A stretch of 64,000 nt of DNA from Enterococcus_D entomosocium (GTDB lineage: Bacteria; Bacillota; Bacilli; Lactobacillales; Enterococcaceae): assembly GCF_030441895.1 (NCBI RefSeq), contig NZ_JARJAS010000010.1; one strand, given 5' to 3'. Positions 9,000 through 16,663 of the stretch are shown in pieces (within the stretch, counting starts at the first letter, position 1; each line of letters starts with the position of its first letter). The translations under genes were made by a program, and so were the position numbers. The notes beneath the pieces were generated by a model. It had not been told where the DNA came from. It made no database searches and worked only from the letters and a program-made list of their open reading frames with translations.

Positions 9000-9383
9000 G
9001 TGGTGAAGAGGATGGAAAAAGAACGGATGGGCCAATGGTTAGCCTTCACGAATCAGCATCAAGCGATCGAAGCTCGCTTGGAACAAGCCCTCAAAGCAGA
9101 AAGCAATCTGTCTTTGAATGAGTATTACGTGCTTTATTACTTAGAAAAGACCCCCAATCATAGCATGCGCCTCAACGATTTGATCGCCCATTTTGATTTG
9201 AGTCAAAGTGCGATGTCACGCATGATCATGCGCATGGAAGACAACCTGTGTGGTGTGATCGAACGGCATTCTTGTCAAGAGGATAAGCGGGGGATTTATA
9301 TTGATTTGACCCAATCAGGGGAAAAGAAACTGCAGCGCTCAAAAGTCGTTTTTGAAAAAGTCTTGGAGGAAATGCTAGACTAA
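9000..9383 (+). CDS. MarR-family transcriptional regulator
   Basis: A 127-residue winged-helix protein. The HTH segment MRLNDLIAHFDLSQSAMSRMIMRMED (written here only as location, residues ~59-84) and a wing with ERHSCQEDKRGIYIDLTQSG are typical of MarR. The GTG at 9000 follows AGGAG at 8989-8993 with six bases spacing. It is shorter than many MarR proteins at the C-terminal dimerisation helix. Its neighbour is an old-yellow-enzyme oxidoreductase, and a palindrome lies in that gene's promoter, so control of the oxidoreductase is inferred. Confidence 0.88.
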   Translation: MVKRMEKERMGQWLAFTNQHQAIEARLEQALKAESNLSLNEYYVLYYLEKTPNHSMRLNDLIAHFDLSQSAMSRMIMRMEDNLCGVIERHSCQEDKRGIYIDLTQSGEKKLQRSKVVFEKVLEEMLD

Positions 9384-9395
9384 AGATGTTTTCAC

Positions 9396-9442
9396 TTGTT
9401 TTCTCCTTGATTCTTTTGTAATATAAATGCATGTGCATGTAT
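9396..9442 (+). promoter_or_regulatory. Promoter and palindrome before oxidoreductase gene
   Basis: TTGTTT (9396-9401), 17 bases, TAATAT (9419-9424) resemble -35/-10 elements. Directly after, 9427-9442 is an imperfect palindrome ATGCATG-tg-CATGTAT, a plausible operator for the adjacent MarR protein. The 112 bases between it and the ATG at 9555 hold no other feature that I can name. Confidence 0.45.
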
Positions 9443-9554
9443 ATTTTGGCAAAAGAGAAAAAAATGCACCGATTTGCTTTAAGGATCTCCTTAGGTAACC
9501 AAGCCAGTCAGATTTACAAAGCGAAATGAATCCAATGGAAAAGGTGGGAAACCC

Positions 9555-10664
9555 ATGCGAAATGTAACAGACAAAGCAACATTTAAGCGCGGATTACAGT
9601 TGAAAAATCGAATCATTATGGCACCAATGACGACCAAGATGTCCTTCTTTGATGGGGTGATTACGAAAGATGAGTTGGCTTACTATGGCTTACGCTCTGG
9701 GGAAGTCGGAGCAGTCATCACAGCGGCAGCCAATGTCCAAGAAGATGGCAAGGGATGGGAAGGGGAATTAGGCGCTTATGACGATGCCTTTTTACCTGGA
9801 TTAAGCAAATTAGCCAGCACCATCAAAACAAATGGGACCAAAGCCATTTTACAGATTTTTCATGCCGGTCGGATGACGGATGACTCAGTTTTACGAGGCA
9901 CACAACCCATATCCGCCAGCGCGGTTGCAGCTGAACGACCAAATGCCCAAGTTCCCCGGGAAGTTACGGTGGATGAGATATTAGCGATTATTGAAAACTT
10001 TAAAAAAGCTACCGAACGGGCGATCAAGGCGGGGTTTGATGGCGCAGAACTCCACGGAGCCAATACGTATTTGATCCAACAATTCTTTTCTCCTCACTCA
10101 AATCGTCGATCCGATGAATGGGGTGGCTCACTAGAGAACCGTTATCGTTTTATTGAGAAGCTCGTCGATGAAGTATTGGAAACAGTAGACCAATCAGGTG
10201 TGAAGGAGTTTATCGTCGGTTATCGGTTTTCACCGGAAGAATTCGAAGAACCAGGGATTCGCTTTGAAGATACGTTGTTCTTAGTGGACCAACTGGCAGA
10301 AAAAGGATTAGACTATCTGCACATTTCTCTTGCGGATTATACCCGTAAATCGATTTCAAAAGCGTATCAAGAAAAATCAATGTTGGCGTATGTCTATGAA
10401 AAAATCGCTCAGCGGGTTCCTTTGATTGGTGTAGGGGATGTCCGAACGTCGAAAGATGCCGCGGGCTTGCTAGAACATGCAGATTTTGTTGCAGTGGGGC
10501 GGGCATTGTTGATCGATCCTCATTGGGGACAAAAAGTCTTAGACGGTCAAGATGAGTTGATCCGCACCACGGTTTCTACTTACGAACGTGAGGAACTCGT
10601 ATTACAAAATGGCGTTTGGGGTTTTATGGAAAACATGATGCCAGATCGACTAAATGAAGAATAA
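9555..10664 (+). CDS. Old-yellow-enzyme family NADH:flavin oxidoreductase
   Basis: A 369-residue FMN-dependent TIM-barrel oxidoreductase. The family features are KNRIIMAPMTT near the N-terminus, the active-site HGANTYLIQQFFSPHSNRR around residue 170 (with the substrate-binding His and Asn), and the FMN phosphate site VGVG-type loop ending VAVGRALLIDP. Members reduce activated C=C bonds or nitro groups using NAD(P)H; the true substrate cannot be told. The ATG at 9555 follows AAAGGTGGG. It is probably transcribed from its own promoter under the upstream MarR protein. Confidence 0.9.
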   Translation: MRNVTDKATFKRGLQLKNRIIMAPMTTKMSFFDGVITKDELAYYGLRSGEVGAVITAAANVQEDGKGWEGELGAYDDAFLPGLSKLASTIKTNGTKAILQIFHAGRMTDDSVLRGTQPISASAVAAERPNAQVPREVTVDEILAIIENFKKATERAIKAGFDGAELHGANTYLIQQFFSPHSNRRSDEWGGSLENRYRFIEKLVDEVLETVDQSGVKEFIVGYRFSPEEFEEPGIRFEDTLFLVDQLAEKGLDYLHISLADYTRKSISKAYQEKSMLAYVYEKIAQRVPLIGVGDVRTSKDAAGLLEHADFVAVGRALLIDPHWGQKVLDGQDELIRTTVSTYEREELVLQNGVWGFMENMMPDRLNEE

Positions 10665-10673
10665 TAAGCAGAC

Positions 10674-10706
10674 AACCACCTTTGCCTCGGGCGAAGGTGG
10701 TTTTTT
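10674..10706 (+). terminator. Intrinsic terminator after oxidoreductase gene
   Basis: ACCACCTT and AAGGTGGT pair around a short GCC-TCG-GGC inner stem, followed by TTTTTT. Strong rho-independent terminator. Confidence 0.93.
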
Positions 10707-11010
10707 GTGATCGCTACTCATTTGTGACACATTGAGAAGAGCTGTTTTTTCTCTAGTGAAACCCTGCTAGCTTCAAAATGACGAATCAGCAGAAGACTGT
10801 GAGAAACAAGCCTGTGATCGAAAGAAAGAGCGTGAAAAGATTTTTTTAGTTAAAATACACGAATGAATTTTTGCTTTATTTCAATAAATAGTCAAACAAT
10901 TCAGAATCATTCATTTTTCTTACAAAAAGATAGCGCAAGTCGAGTTGATTGATAAAAAAACAATCAGTTGTTAGACTGAATACAGGTTAAAAAAACAAAA
11001 AGGGGATGTA
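10707..11010. other. Intergenic region upstream of membrane protein gene
   Basis: About 300 bases without a gene. It contains an inverted repeat TGATTG (10946-10951) and CAATCA (10961-10966) shortly before the gene, of unknown meaning. No convincing promoter pair was found. Confidence 0.4.
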
Positions 11011-12060
11011 ATGATGAAAAAAGGATTCAGAAATTATTTAGGTTCAGATGAGCGGGAGGCAGGCTATAATTTGTCTTGGGGTTCTATCTTTGCAGGGGTC
11101 GTAACATTTATCGCATTGTTCATGACACTGTCAATGATCGGCTCAGCAATCGGTTTTGGTTTGGTGGAACCAACATCAAATAATCCATTAGATGGTGTGG
11201 GTACAGGATTATTGATTTGGACAGTCATTACCTTTGTCTTGGCATTATTCGGTGCTGGTTTTGTTTCAGGTGTGGCGGCTCGACGTGTTGGATTGGTTCA
11301 TGGTTTCTTAACATGGGCAACTAGTATGATCGTGATGATGGTTATGCTCTCTTACTTAACGATCGGTGCATTTTCTGTAGTCGGTTCACTTTTAGGAAAC
11401 GTTGCTTCTGCTGTTGGCAGTGGCGTTGAAACAGTTGCCTCAGGTGCTGGCGATGTCGCTTCAAAAGCCTTCGATGAAATAACAGGAAACATGGAAGACG
11501 TCAATACAGATGAATTACAAGCGAATGTCAATGATGTTTTACAAGATACCGATGTTCCTGAATTGCAACCAGACTACTTGCAAAATCAATTGTCTGATGC
11601 GACGAACGACATCAAAGATGCCGGCAAAGACATTGCAACCAATCCAAATGATGCTGATAAAATCATTGATGATTTAGCAAGCAAATTACAAGATCGTGCT
11701 ACAACGATCGGTGATTCAGTCGATAAAGAAGCAATCTCAAATGCAGTGGCTCAAAACACAGATCTAAGCCAACAAGAAGCGGAAGAAGCAACGAACAATA
11801 TCGTGAACGGCTTACAAGATGCTTCTGATGAAGCACAAAAACAAATCGAAAATGCACAACAAAATCTTGAACAAGCCAAACAAGACATTGACCAAGCAGT
11901 GGAAGACGCTCGTCAAAAAGCGGAAGAAGCAAGTGATGCAACAGCCAAAGCGTCTATTTGGGGCTTTGTGGCAATGGTCTTAGGACTCGCTCTTACGTCA
12001 ATCGGTGGTATGGTGGGAGCAAACTTAGTTAAAACTGCTGACCACGAAAACCGTATCTAA
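11011..12060 (+). CDS. Membrane protein with long acidic helical middle domain
   Basis: A 349-residue protein with three or four hydrophobic helices in the first ~125 residues (first at ~16-40, with WGSIFAGVVTFIALF), a hydrophilic Asp/Glu/Gln/Ala-rich middle from ~130 to ~310, and one last hydrophobic helix (~318-340). The middle has heptad-like repeats such as AQQNLEQAKQDIDQAVEDARQ, like LEA or apolipoprotein-type amphipathic helices. Function unknown; the middle domain could lie outside the cell and associate with membrane or wall. RBS AAAAAGGGG precedes the ATG. A terminator follows, so it is probably a one-gene unit. Confidence 0.82.
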   Translation: MMKKGFRNYLGSDEREAGYNLSWGSIFAGVVTFIALFMTLSMIGSAIGFGLVEPTSNNPLDGVGTGLLIWTVITFVLALFGAGFVSGVAARRVGLVHGFLTWATSMIVMMVMLSYLTIGAFSVVGSLLGNVASAVGSGVETVASGAGDVASKAFDEITGNMEDVNTDELQANVNDVLQDTDVPELQPDYLQNQLSDATNDIKDAGKDIATNPNDADKIIDDLASKLQDRATTIGDSVDKEAISNAVAQNTDLSQQEAEEATNNIVNGLQDASDEAQKQIENAQQNLEQAKQDIDQAVEDARQKAEEASDATAKASIWGFVAMVLGLALTSIGGMVGANLVKTADHENRI

Positions 12061-12102
12061 TTTTACCTCTCATCAAGAGAGCTAGTGATTTATAAACCAG
12101 TG

Positions 12103-12150
12103 AACAGCGTTCTGCCAAAGAGTCAAATGGCAGCAGCGCTGTTTTCTGCT
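12103..12150 (+). terminator. Intrinsic terminator after membrane protein gene
   Basis: AACAGCG..CTGCCA and TGGCAG..CGCTGTT form a ~14-bp stem with one small internal loop, followed by a T-rich stretch. Confidence 0.85.
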
Positions 12151-12176
12151 TTTAAACAAGCGGTTGAAAATCCCCA

Positions 12177-12205
12177 TTGACGAGTGATTTTTCTCATGCT
12201 ACACT
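12177..12205 (+). promoter_or_regulatory. Promoter of the beta-glucoside operon
   Basis: TTGACG (12177-12182), 17 bases, extended -10 TGCTACACT ending at 12205. The first antiterminator site begins nine bases later. Confidence 0.7.
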
Positions 12206-12213
12206 GGCTCTGA

Positions 12214-12250
12214 GGATTGTTACCGCTTTAGGCGGGCTATACCTATTTTT
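12214..12250 (+). promoter_or_regulatory. RNA antiterminator site (RAT) 1, LicT/BglG type
   Basis: GGATTGTTACCGC...GGCGGGCTATACC (12214-12243) matches the ribonucleic antiterminator consensus bound by BglG/LicT proteins; a run of seven T follows at 12246. The competing terminator stem is short here. It precedes the antiterminator gene itself, implying autoregulation. Confidence 0.8.
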
Positions 12251-12288
12251 TTGTGTGAAGAAATCTAAAGAAGAATAGGGTCGTTAAA

Positions 12289-13125
12289 ATGAACGTAACA
12301 AAAGTGATCAATAACAACATTGTGATTTCTGAGAATGAGGAAAAACAAGAATTGGTCGTCATGGGCAAAGGCTTAGGCTTTAAGAAAAAGCCGGGCGATG
12401 CGATCGACGATACCAAGATTGAAAAAGTCTATCTCAGTACACAAGAGTGGAATGTCACAAAACTAACCCAATTACTTTCTTCTATCCCTATCGAACATAT
12501 TCAAGCAGCGAATGAGATCATCAGTTTTGCAAAAGTTTCCCTTGGGAAAAAGTTGAGCGAAAAATTGTTTCTGACGCTGACCGATCATATCAATTATGCT
12601 ATCGAGCGCTATCAAAACGGCATGGAAATTAAAAATGCCTTGCTATGGGAGATCAAGCGGTTTTATAACCATGAATACCTCATTGGCAAAGAAGCGTTAT
12701 CGATCATTAAAAATCGCCTGGCGATCGAGCTGCCGGAAGATGAAGCCGGCTTCATTGCTCTGCACATTGTCAATGCTGAGTTGGATATGGCGCAGGTCAG
12801 TCAAGTATCGGAAATGGCGAAGATCATTCAGCATATCCTAAACATCGTCAAATATCATTTTTCAATGGAGCTTGATGAGTATTCATTGAACTACGAACGC
12901 TTTGTGACCCATTTGAAATTTTTTGTCCAGCGCTTATTCAGCGGTACAAAGCTCGATGATGCAGGAACCGGCAGTTTTATTTTTATGTTGAAAGACCGCT
13001 ACATGAAGGAATATGCGTGTGCGTTGAAAATCAGTGACTACATCAACAAAGAATTCGGTAGACCGTTAGAAGAAGACGAATTGATCTATTTAACTATACA
13101 CATCAAACGAATAACAAGTGCTTAG
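12289..13125 (+). CDS. licT: BglG/LicT-family transcriptional antiterminator
   Basis: A 278-residue antiterminator: RNA-binding CAT domain at residues 1-55 (begins NVTKVINNNIVIS, with GKGLGFKKKPGD), then two PTS regulation domains. The regulatory histidines are in place: H100 and H159 in PRD1 (LTDHINYAI, ALHIVNAE) and H208 and H271 in PRD2 (VTHLKFF, TIHIKR). Phosphorylation by HPr activates and by the cognate EIIB inactivates such proteins. In the absence of sugar it stays inactive and the RAT-linked terminators stop transcription. Its stop codon overlaps the first G of RAT 2. Confidence 0.95.
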   Translation: MNVTKVINNNIVISENEEKQELVVMGKGLGFKKKPGDAIDDTKIEKVYLSTQEWNVTKLTQLLSSIPIEHIQAANEIISFAKVSLGKKLSEKLFLTLTDHINYAIERYQNGMEIKNALLWEIKRFYNHEYLIGKEALSIIKNRLAIELPEDEAGFIALHIVNAELDMAQVSQVSEMAKIIQHILNIVKYHFSMELDEYSLNYERFVTHLKFFVQRLFSGTKLDDAGTGSFIFMLKDRYMKEYACALKISDYINKEFGRPLEEDELIYLTIHIKRITSA

Positions 13126-13190
13126 GATTGTTACTGGATTGGCAGGCTATACCTAAATGAACTCCCAAGGGGTTTGTTTAGGTATTTTTT
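13125..13190 (+). promoter_or_regulatory. RAT 2 with overlapping terminator before PTS gene
   Basis: GGATTGTTACTGG..GGCAGGCTATACC (13125-13153) is a second RAT. Its last bases form the left arm of a terminator: ATACCTAAA (13149-13157) pairs with TTTAGGTAT (13177-13185) around an inner CCC/GGG stem, followed by T7. Binding of LicT to the RAT would prevent the terminator, the textbook arrangement. Confidence 0.93.
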
Positions 13191-13241
13191 TATGGTTTGA
13201 CACACAAAAAACAAGCGAAAGACCAAAATAGGAGGAACGAC

Positions 13242-15113
13242 ATGAATTACAAAGAGTTAGCAAAAACGATCATCACCAATGTTGGTGGGGAAGAAAATAT
13301 CCAAAGCTTGACCCATTGTGCGACACGCTTGCGCTTCAACTTGAAAGATGATAGCAAACCCCAAGAAAGTACTTTAAAACATACACCAGGGATCATGGGT
13401 GTGGTCAATAAAGGTGGGCAATACCAAGTAATCATCGGCAGTGATGTTGGCAATGTTTACAACGAAATCACTGCCCAAACCAATTTGACTAGTGACCAAG
13501 AAACAGTAGAAGACGATCGCGGACGTGTTGCGAAAGTCATCGATACGATCACCGGGATCTTCACTCCAATATTACCAGCCATCACGGCAGCTGGGATGCT
13601 AAAAGCGGTTCTTTCATTGCTAGTGGTCTTCAATGTCTTGACGGCAGAGAGTCAAAGTTACCAAATATTAAACTTTATGGCGGATGCGGCGTTCTACTTC
13701 TTGCCAATTTTGCTGGCTGCTTCTTCTGCACAAAAATTCAAAGCCAATATGTACTTAGCTATGATGGTAGGGGGGATTTTACTCCATCCGAACTTTATCG
13801 CGATGGTGACAGCAGTCAATGAGGCAGGCGGCGGCATCCATTTATTCGGCTTGCCGATTTCACCAGTGAGTTATTCATCATCGGTTATCCCAATCATCTT
13901 GAGTGTTTGGTTCATGTCTTACGTTGAACCGATCGCCGATAAAGTCTCGCCAAAAGCAATCAAATTCTTCAGCAAACCGTTGCTAACGATCTTCGTCGTA
14001 GGGACAGTAGCATTAGTTGCTTTAGGCCCTCTAGGCTACATGATCAGTGAAGCGATCTCTACAGGGATCCAAGCCTTAGAAACGGTTAGCCCATGGATCG
14101 TTCCATTACTGATTGGTGCCTTCACGCCATTGTTCGTGGCAACTGGTACCCACTATGGATTGGTTCCTATCGGTATCAACAACCGGATGACCACAGGTTA
14201 TGACACAGTGATCTACCCTGGCATGCTGGCTTCAAACGTCAGTCAGGGAGCTGCAGCTATCGGCGTTGGTTTTAAATCAAAAGATTCTACGATCAAACAA
14301 TTGGCATTTTCTGCTGGTCTGACTGGGCTATTCGGCATTACTGAACCGGCGTTGTATGGGGTCAATTTGCGGTTTAAAACACCCTTGTATGCAGCAATGA
14401 TCGGTGGCGGATTTGGTGGTCTATTTATGGGGATCATGCGTGTCCGCAATTTCTCAGGCGGATCACCAGGCCTGTTGACTTTGCCAAGCTATATCGGCGA
14501 TGACACCTTACGTCATTTGACCAATGCTTGTATCGGTGCGGCAATCAGTATCGTGGTCACATTTATTGCGACATTATTCTTATACAAAGACCCTGTCACA
14601 GAAGAAGCACCTGAAGCAACACCAGCAGACAAAGAGCAAGAACCAACCCATCAAATCAGCGGTGCGGAGATCAAAGCACCTTTAAAAGGGGAACTAAAAA
14701 GCCTGCAAGCAGTCAATGACGGCATGTTTTCGGAAGAGATTCTTGGCCAAGGGGTAGCGATTGAGCCAACCGTCGGAGAAGTGCTAGCTCCAGTAAACGG
14801 GACTGTCACAGCAGTCTTTGATTCAAAACATGCTATTGGCTTGACCAGTGAGGAAGGCATTGAACTATTGATCCACGTGGGGATCGATACAGTGCAATTA
14901 AATGGTGAAGGCTATGCCTATCAAGTAGAAAAAGGGCAAAAAGTGACAGTCGGGGATCCATTGATTACGTTTGATATTGAATTTATTAAAGAAAAAGGCT
15001 ATCCAGTAATCACGCCGATCGTTATCACAAACAGTACTGAAGTGGGGGACATTTTGACGGCTAACAGTGGCCCGATTACGTTTGGCGATCAAATCATCAA
15101 AGTGATCGGCTAA
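13242..15113 (+). CDS. bglP: PTS beta-glucoside transporter, EIIBCA
   Basis: A 623-residue fused PTS permease that imports and phosphorylates beta-glucosides. EIIB spans ~1-85 with the phosphocysteine C26 in LTHCATRLRF; EIIC is the membrane part (~100-450, with GTHYGLVPIGINN); EIIA occupies ~480-623 with active-site H545 in LLIHVGIDTV. The start at 13242 is set by AGGAGGAACGAC; the frame extends upstream to 13197 without a ribosome site. Expression is controlled by RAT 2, and EIIB should in turn phosphorylate the LicT protein. Confidence 0.96.
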   Translation: MNYKELAKTIITNVGGEENIQSLTHCATRLRFNLKDDSKPQESTLKHTPGIMGVVNKGGQYQVIIGSDVGNVYNEITAQTNLTSDQETVEDDRGRVAKVIDTITGIFTPILPAITAAGMLKAVLSLLVVFNVLTAESQSYQILNFMADAAFYFLPILLAASSAQKFKANMYLAMMVGGILLHPNFIAMVTAVNEAGGGIHLFGLPISPVSYSSSVIPIILSVWFMSYVEPIADKVSPKAIKFFSKPLLTIFVVGTVALVALGPLGYMISEAISTGIQALETVSPWIVPLLIGAFTPLFVATGTHYGLVPIGINNRMTTGYDTVIYPGMLASNVSQGAAAIGVGFKSKDSTIKQLAFSAGLTGLFGITEPALYGVNLRFKTPLYAAMIGGGFGGLFMGIMRVRNFSGGSPGLLTLPSYIGDDTLRHLTNACIGAAISIVVTFIATLFLYKDPVTEEAPEATPADKEQEPTHQISGAEIKAPLKGELKSLQAVNDGMFSEEILGQGVAIEPTVGEVLAPVNGTVTAVFDSKHAIGLTSEEGIELLIHVGIDTVQLNGEGYAYQVEKGQKVTVGDPLITFDIEFIKEKGYPVITPIVITNSTEVGDILTANSGPITFGDQIIKVIG

Positions 15114-15129
15114 AAAAGGAGAATAAGAC

Positions 15130-16557
15130 ATGGGATTTCCAGAAAACTTTTTATGGGGCGGTGCAACAGCCGCCAATCAATGTGAAGGCGGGTTTGATCA
15201 AGGCGGGCGTGGGCTTGCCAATGTCGATGTAATTCCGACTGGCAAGGACCGCCGAGCAGTTATTACCGGCAAGCGTGAGATGCTTGCTTTTGAAGAAGGG
15301 TATTTCTATCCAGCCAAAGAAGCGATCGATATGTACCATCATTTCAAAGAAGATATCGCCTTGTTTGCGGAGATGGGCTTTAAAACCTATCGTTTATCGA
15401 TTGCTTGGTCAAGAATTTTTCCGAAGGGGGATGAAGAAACCCCTAATGAAGAAGGCTTGCGCTTTTATGAAGAACTTTTTTTAGAGTGCCGTAAATACCA
15501 AATCGAACCCTTGGTGACGATCACTCATTTTGACTGTCCGATCCATTTGATCAAAGAATATGGCGGTTGGCGCAACCGTAAGATGATCACCTTTTATGAA
15601 AACCTTTGTCGAGCGATCTTCACTCGATACAAAGGATTGGTGAAGTACTGGCTGACCTTTAACGAAATTAATATGATTTTGCATGCCCCATTTCTCGGTG
15701 CTGGGCTGACCTTTGCTGAAGGCGAAAATGAAGAACAAATTAAATACCAAGCTGCTCATCATGAATTAGTCGCAAGTGCGTTGGCAACAAAAATCGCCCA
15801 CGAGATCGATCCAGAAAATAAAGTTGGCTGTATGCTGGCTGCGGCTAGTTATTATCCTTACAGCTGCAATCCGAAAGATGTCTGGGAAAGCAAAAAAAGC
15901 GATCGCGGCAACTATTTCTTTATCGATGTGCAATCGCGAGGAGAATATCCAAATTATGGTTTGAAGATGCTAGCTGATAAAGGAATCACTTTGGAACGAA
16001 CCGCCGAAGATGCGGCTTTATTAAAAGCCCATACCGTCGATTTTATTTCCTTTTCATACTATGCCTCTCGGGTTGCTGCTTCAGAAGATTCCGGTGTTGA
16101 GAAAACGGAAGGCAACTTGTTCCCGACCATTAAAAACCCGTATTTAGAAGCGTCAGAATGGGGCTGGCAGATTGATCCGCTTGGTTTGCGAATCACGATG
16201 AATGATCTCTATGATCGTTACCAAAAGCCGCTTTTCATCGTCGAAAACGGTCTAGGAGCGGTGGATACGCCAAACGAAGATGGAAAAATCAATGATGTGT
16301 ATCGCATCGACTATCTACGTGCGCATATCGCTGCGATGAAAGAAGCGATTGACCAAGACGGTGTGGAGCTGTTGGGCTATACTTCATGGGGCTGTATCGA
16401 TTTGGTTTCTGCAGGAACCGGAGAAATGAAGAAACGCTATGGCTATATCTATGTCGATCGCGACAATGAAGGCAATGGCACATTAGCCCGCAGCAAAAAG
16501 CAATCCTTTTATTGGTACAAAAAAGTGATTGCCTCAAATGGGGAAGACTTGGCTTAA
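15130..16557 (+). CDS. 6-phospho-beta-glucosidase, GH1
   Basis: A 475-residue GH1 enzyme that splits phosphorylated beta-glucosides delivered by the PTS. The acid/base E179 is in TFNEINM and the nucleophile E372 is in FIVENGLGA. A phosphate-binding region typical of 6-P-glycosidases is suggested by KKRYGYIYVDRD near the C-terminus. Start ATG at 15130 follows AAAAGGAG, 16 bases after the PTS gene. Last gene of the operon; terminator follows. Confidence 0.95.
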   Translation: MGFPENFLWGGATAANQCEGGFDQGGRGLANVDVIPTGKDRRAVITGKREMLAFEEGYFYPAKEAIDMYHHFKEDIALFAEMGFKTYRLSIAWSRIFPKGDEETPNEEGLRFYEELFLECRKYQIEPLVTITHFDCPIHLIKEYGGWRNRKMITFYENLCRAIFTRYKGLVKYWLTFNEINMILHAPFLGAGLTFAEGENEEQIKYQAAHHELVASALATKIAHEIDPENKVGCMLAAASYYPYSCNPKDVWESKKSDRGNYFFIDVQSRGEYPNYGLKMLADKGITLERTAEDAALLKAHTVDFISFSYYASRVAASEDSGVEKTEGNLFPTIKNPYLEASEWGWQIDPLGLRITMNDLYDRYQKPLFIVENGLGAVDTPNEDGKINDVYRIDYLRAHIAAMKEAIDQDGVELLGYTSWGCIDLVSAGTGEMKKRYGYIYVDRDNEGNGTLARSKKQSFYWYKKVIASNGEDLA

Positions 16558-16590
16558 GCCAGTTAACTAACGATTATCATTAAGGAAAGA

Positions 16591-16648
16591 AACGCCAGCG
16601 GAACAGAACTGCTCATGGAAGCAGCCTGGTTCTGTTGGCGTTTTTCTT
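16591..16648. terminator. Intrinsic terminator after GH1 gene
   Basis: AACGCCA and ACAGAAC pair with GTTCTGT and TGGCGTT (bulge of four bases on the left arm), followed by TTTTTC. Sits between convergent genes. Confidence 0.85.
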
Positions 16649-16663
16649 ATTTAACGAAAGAAA

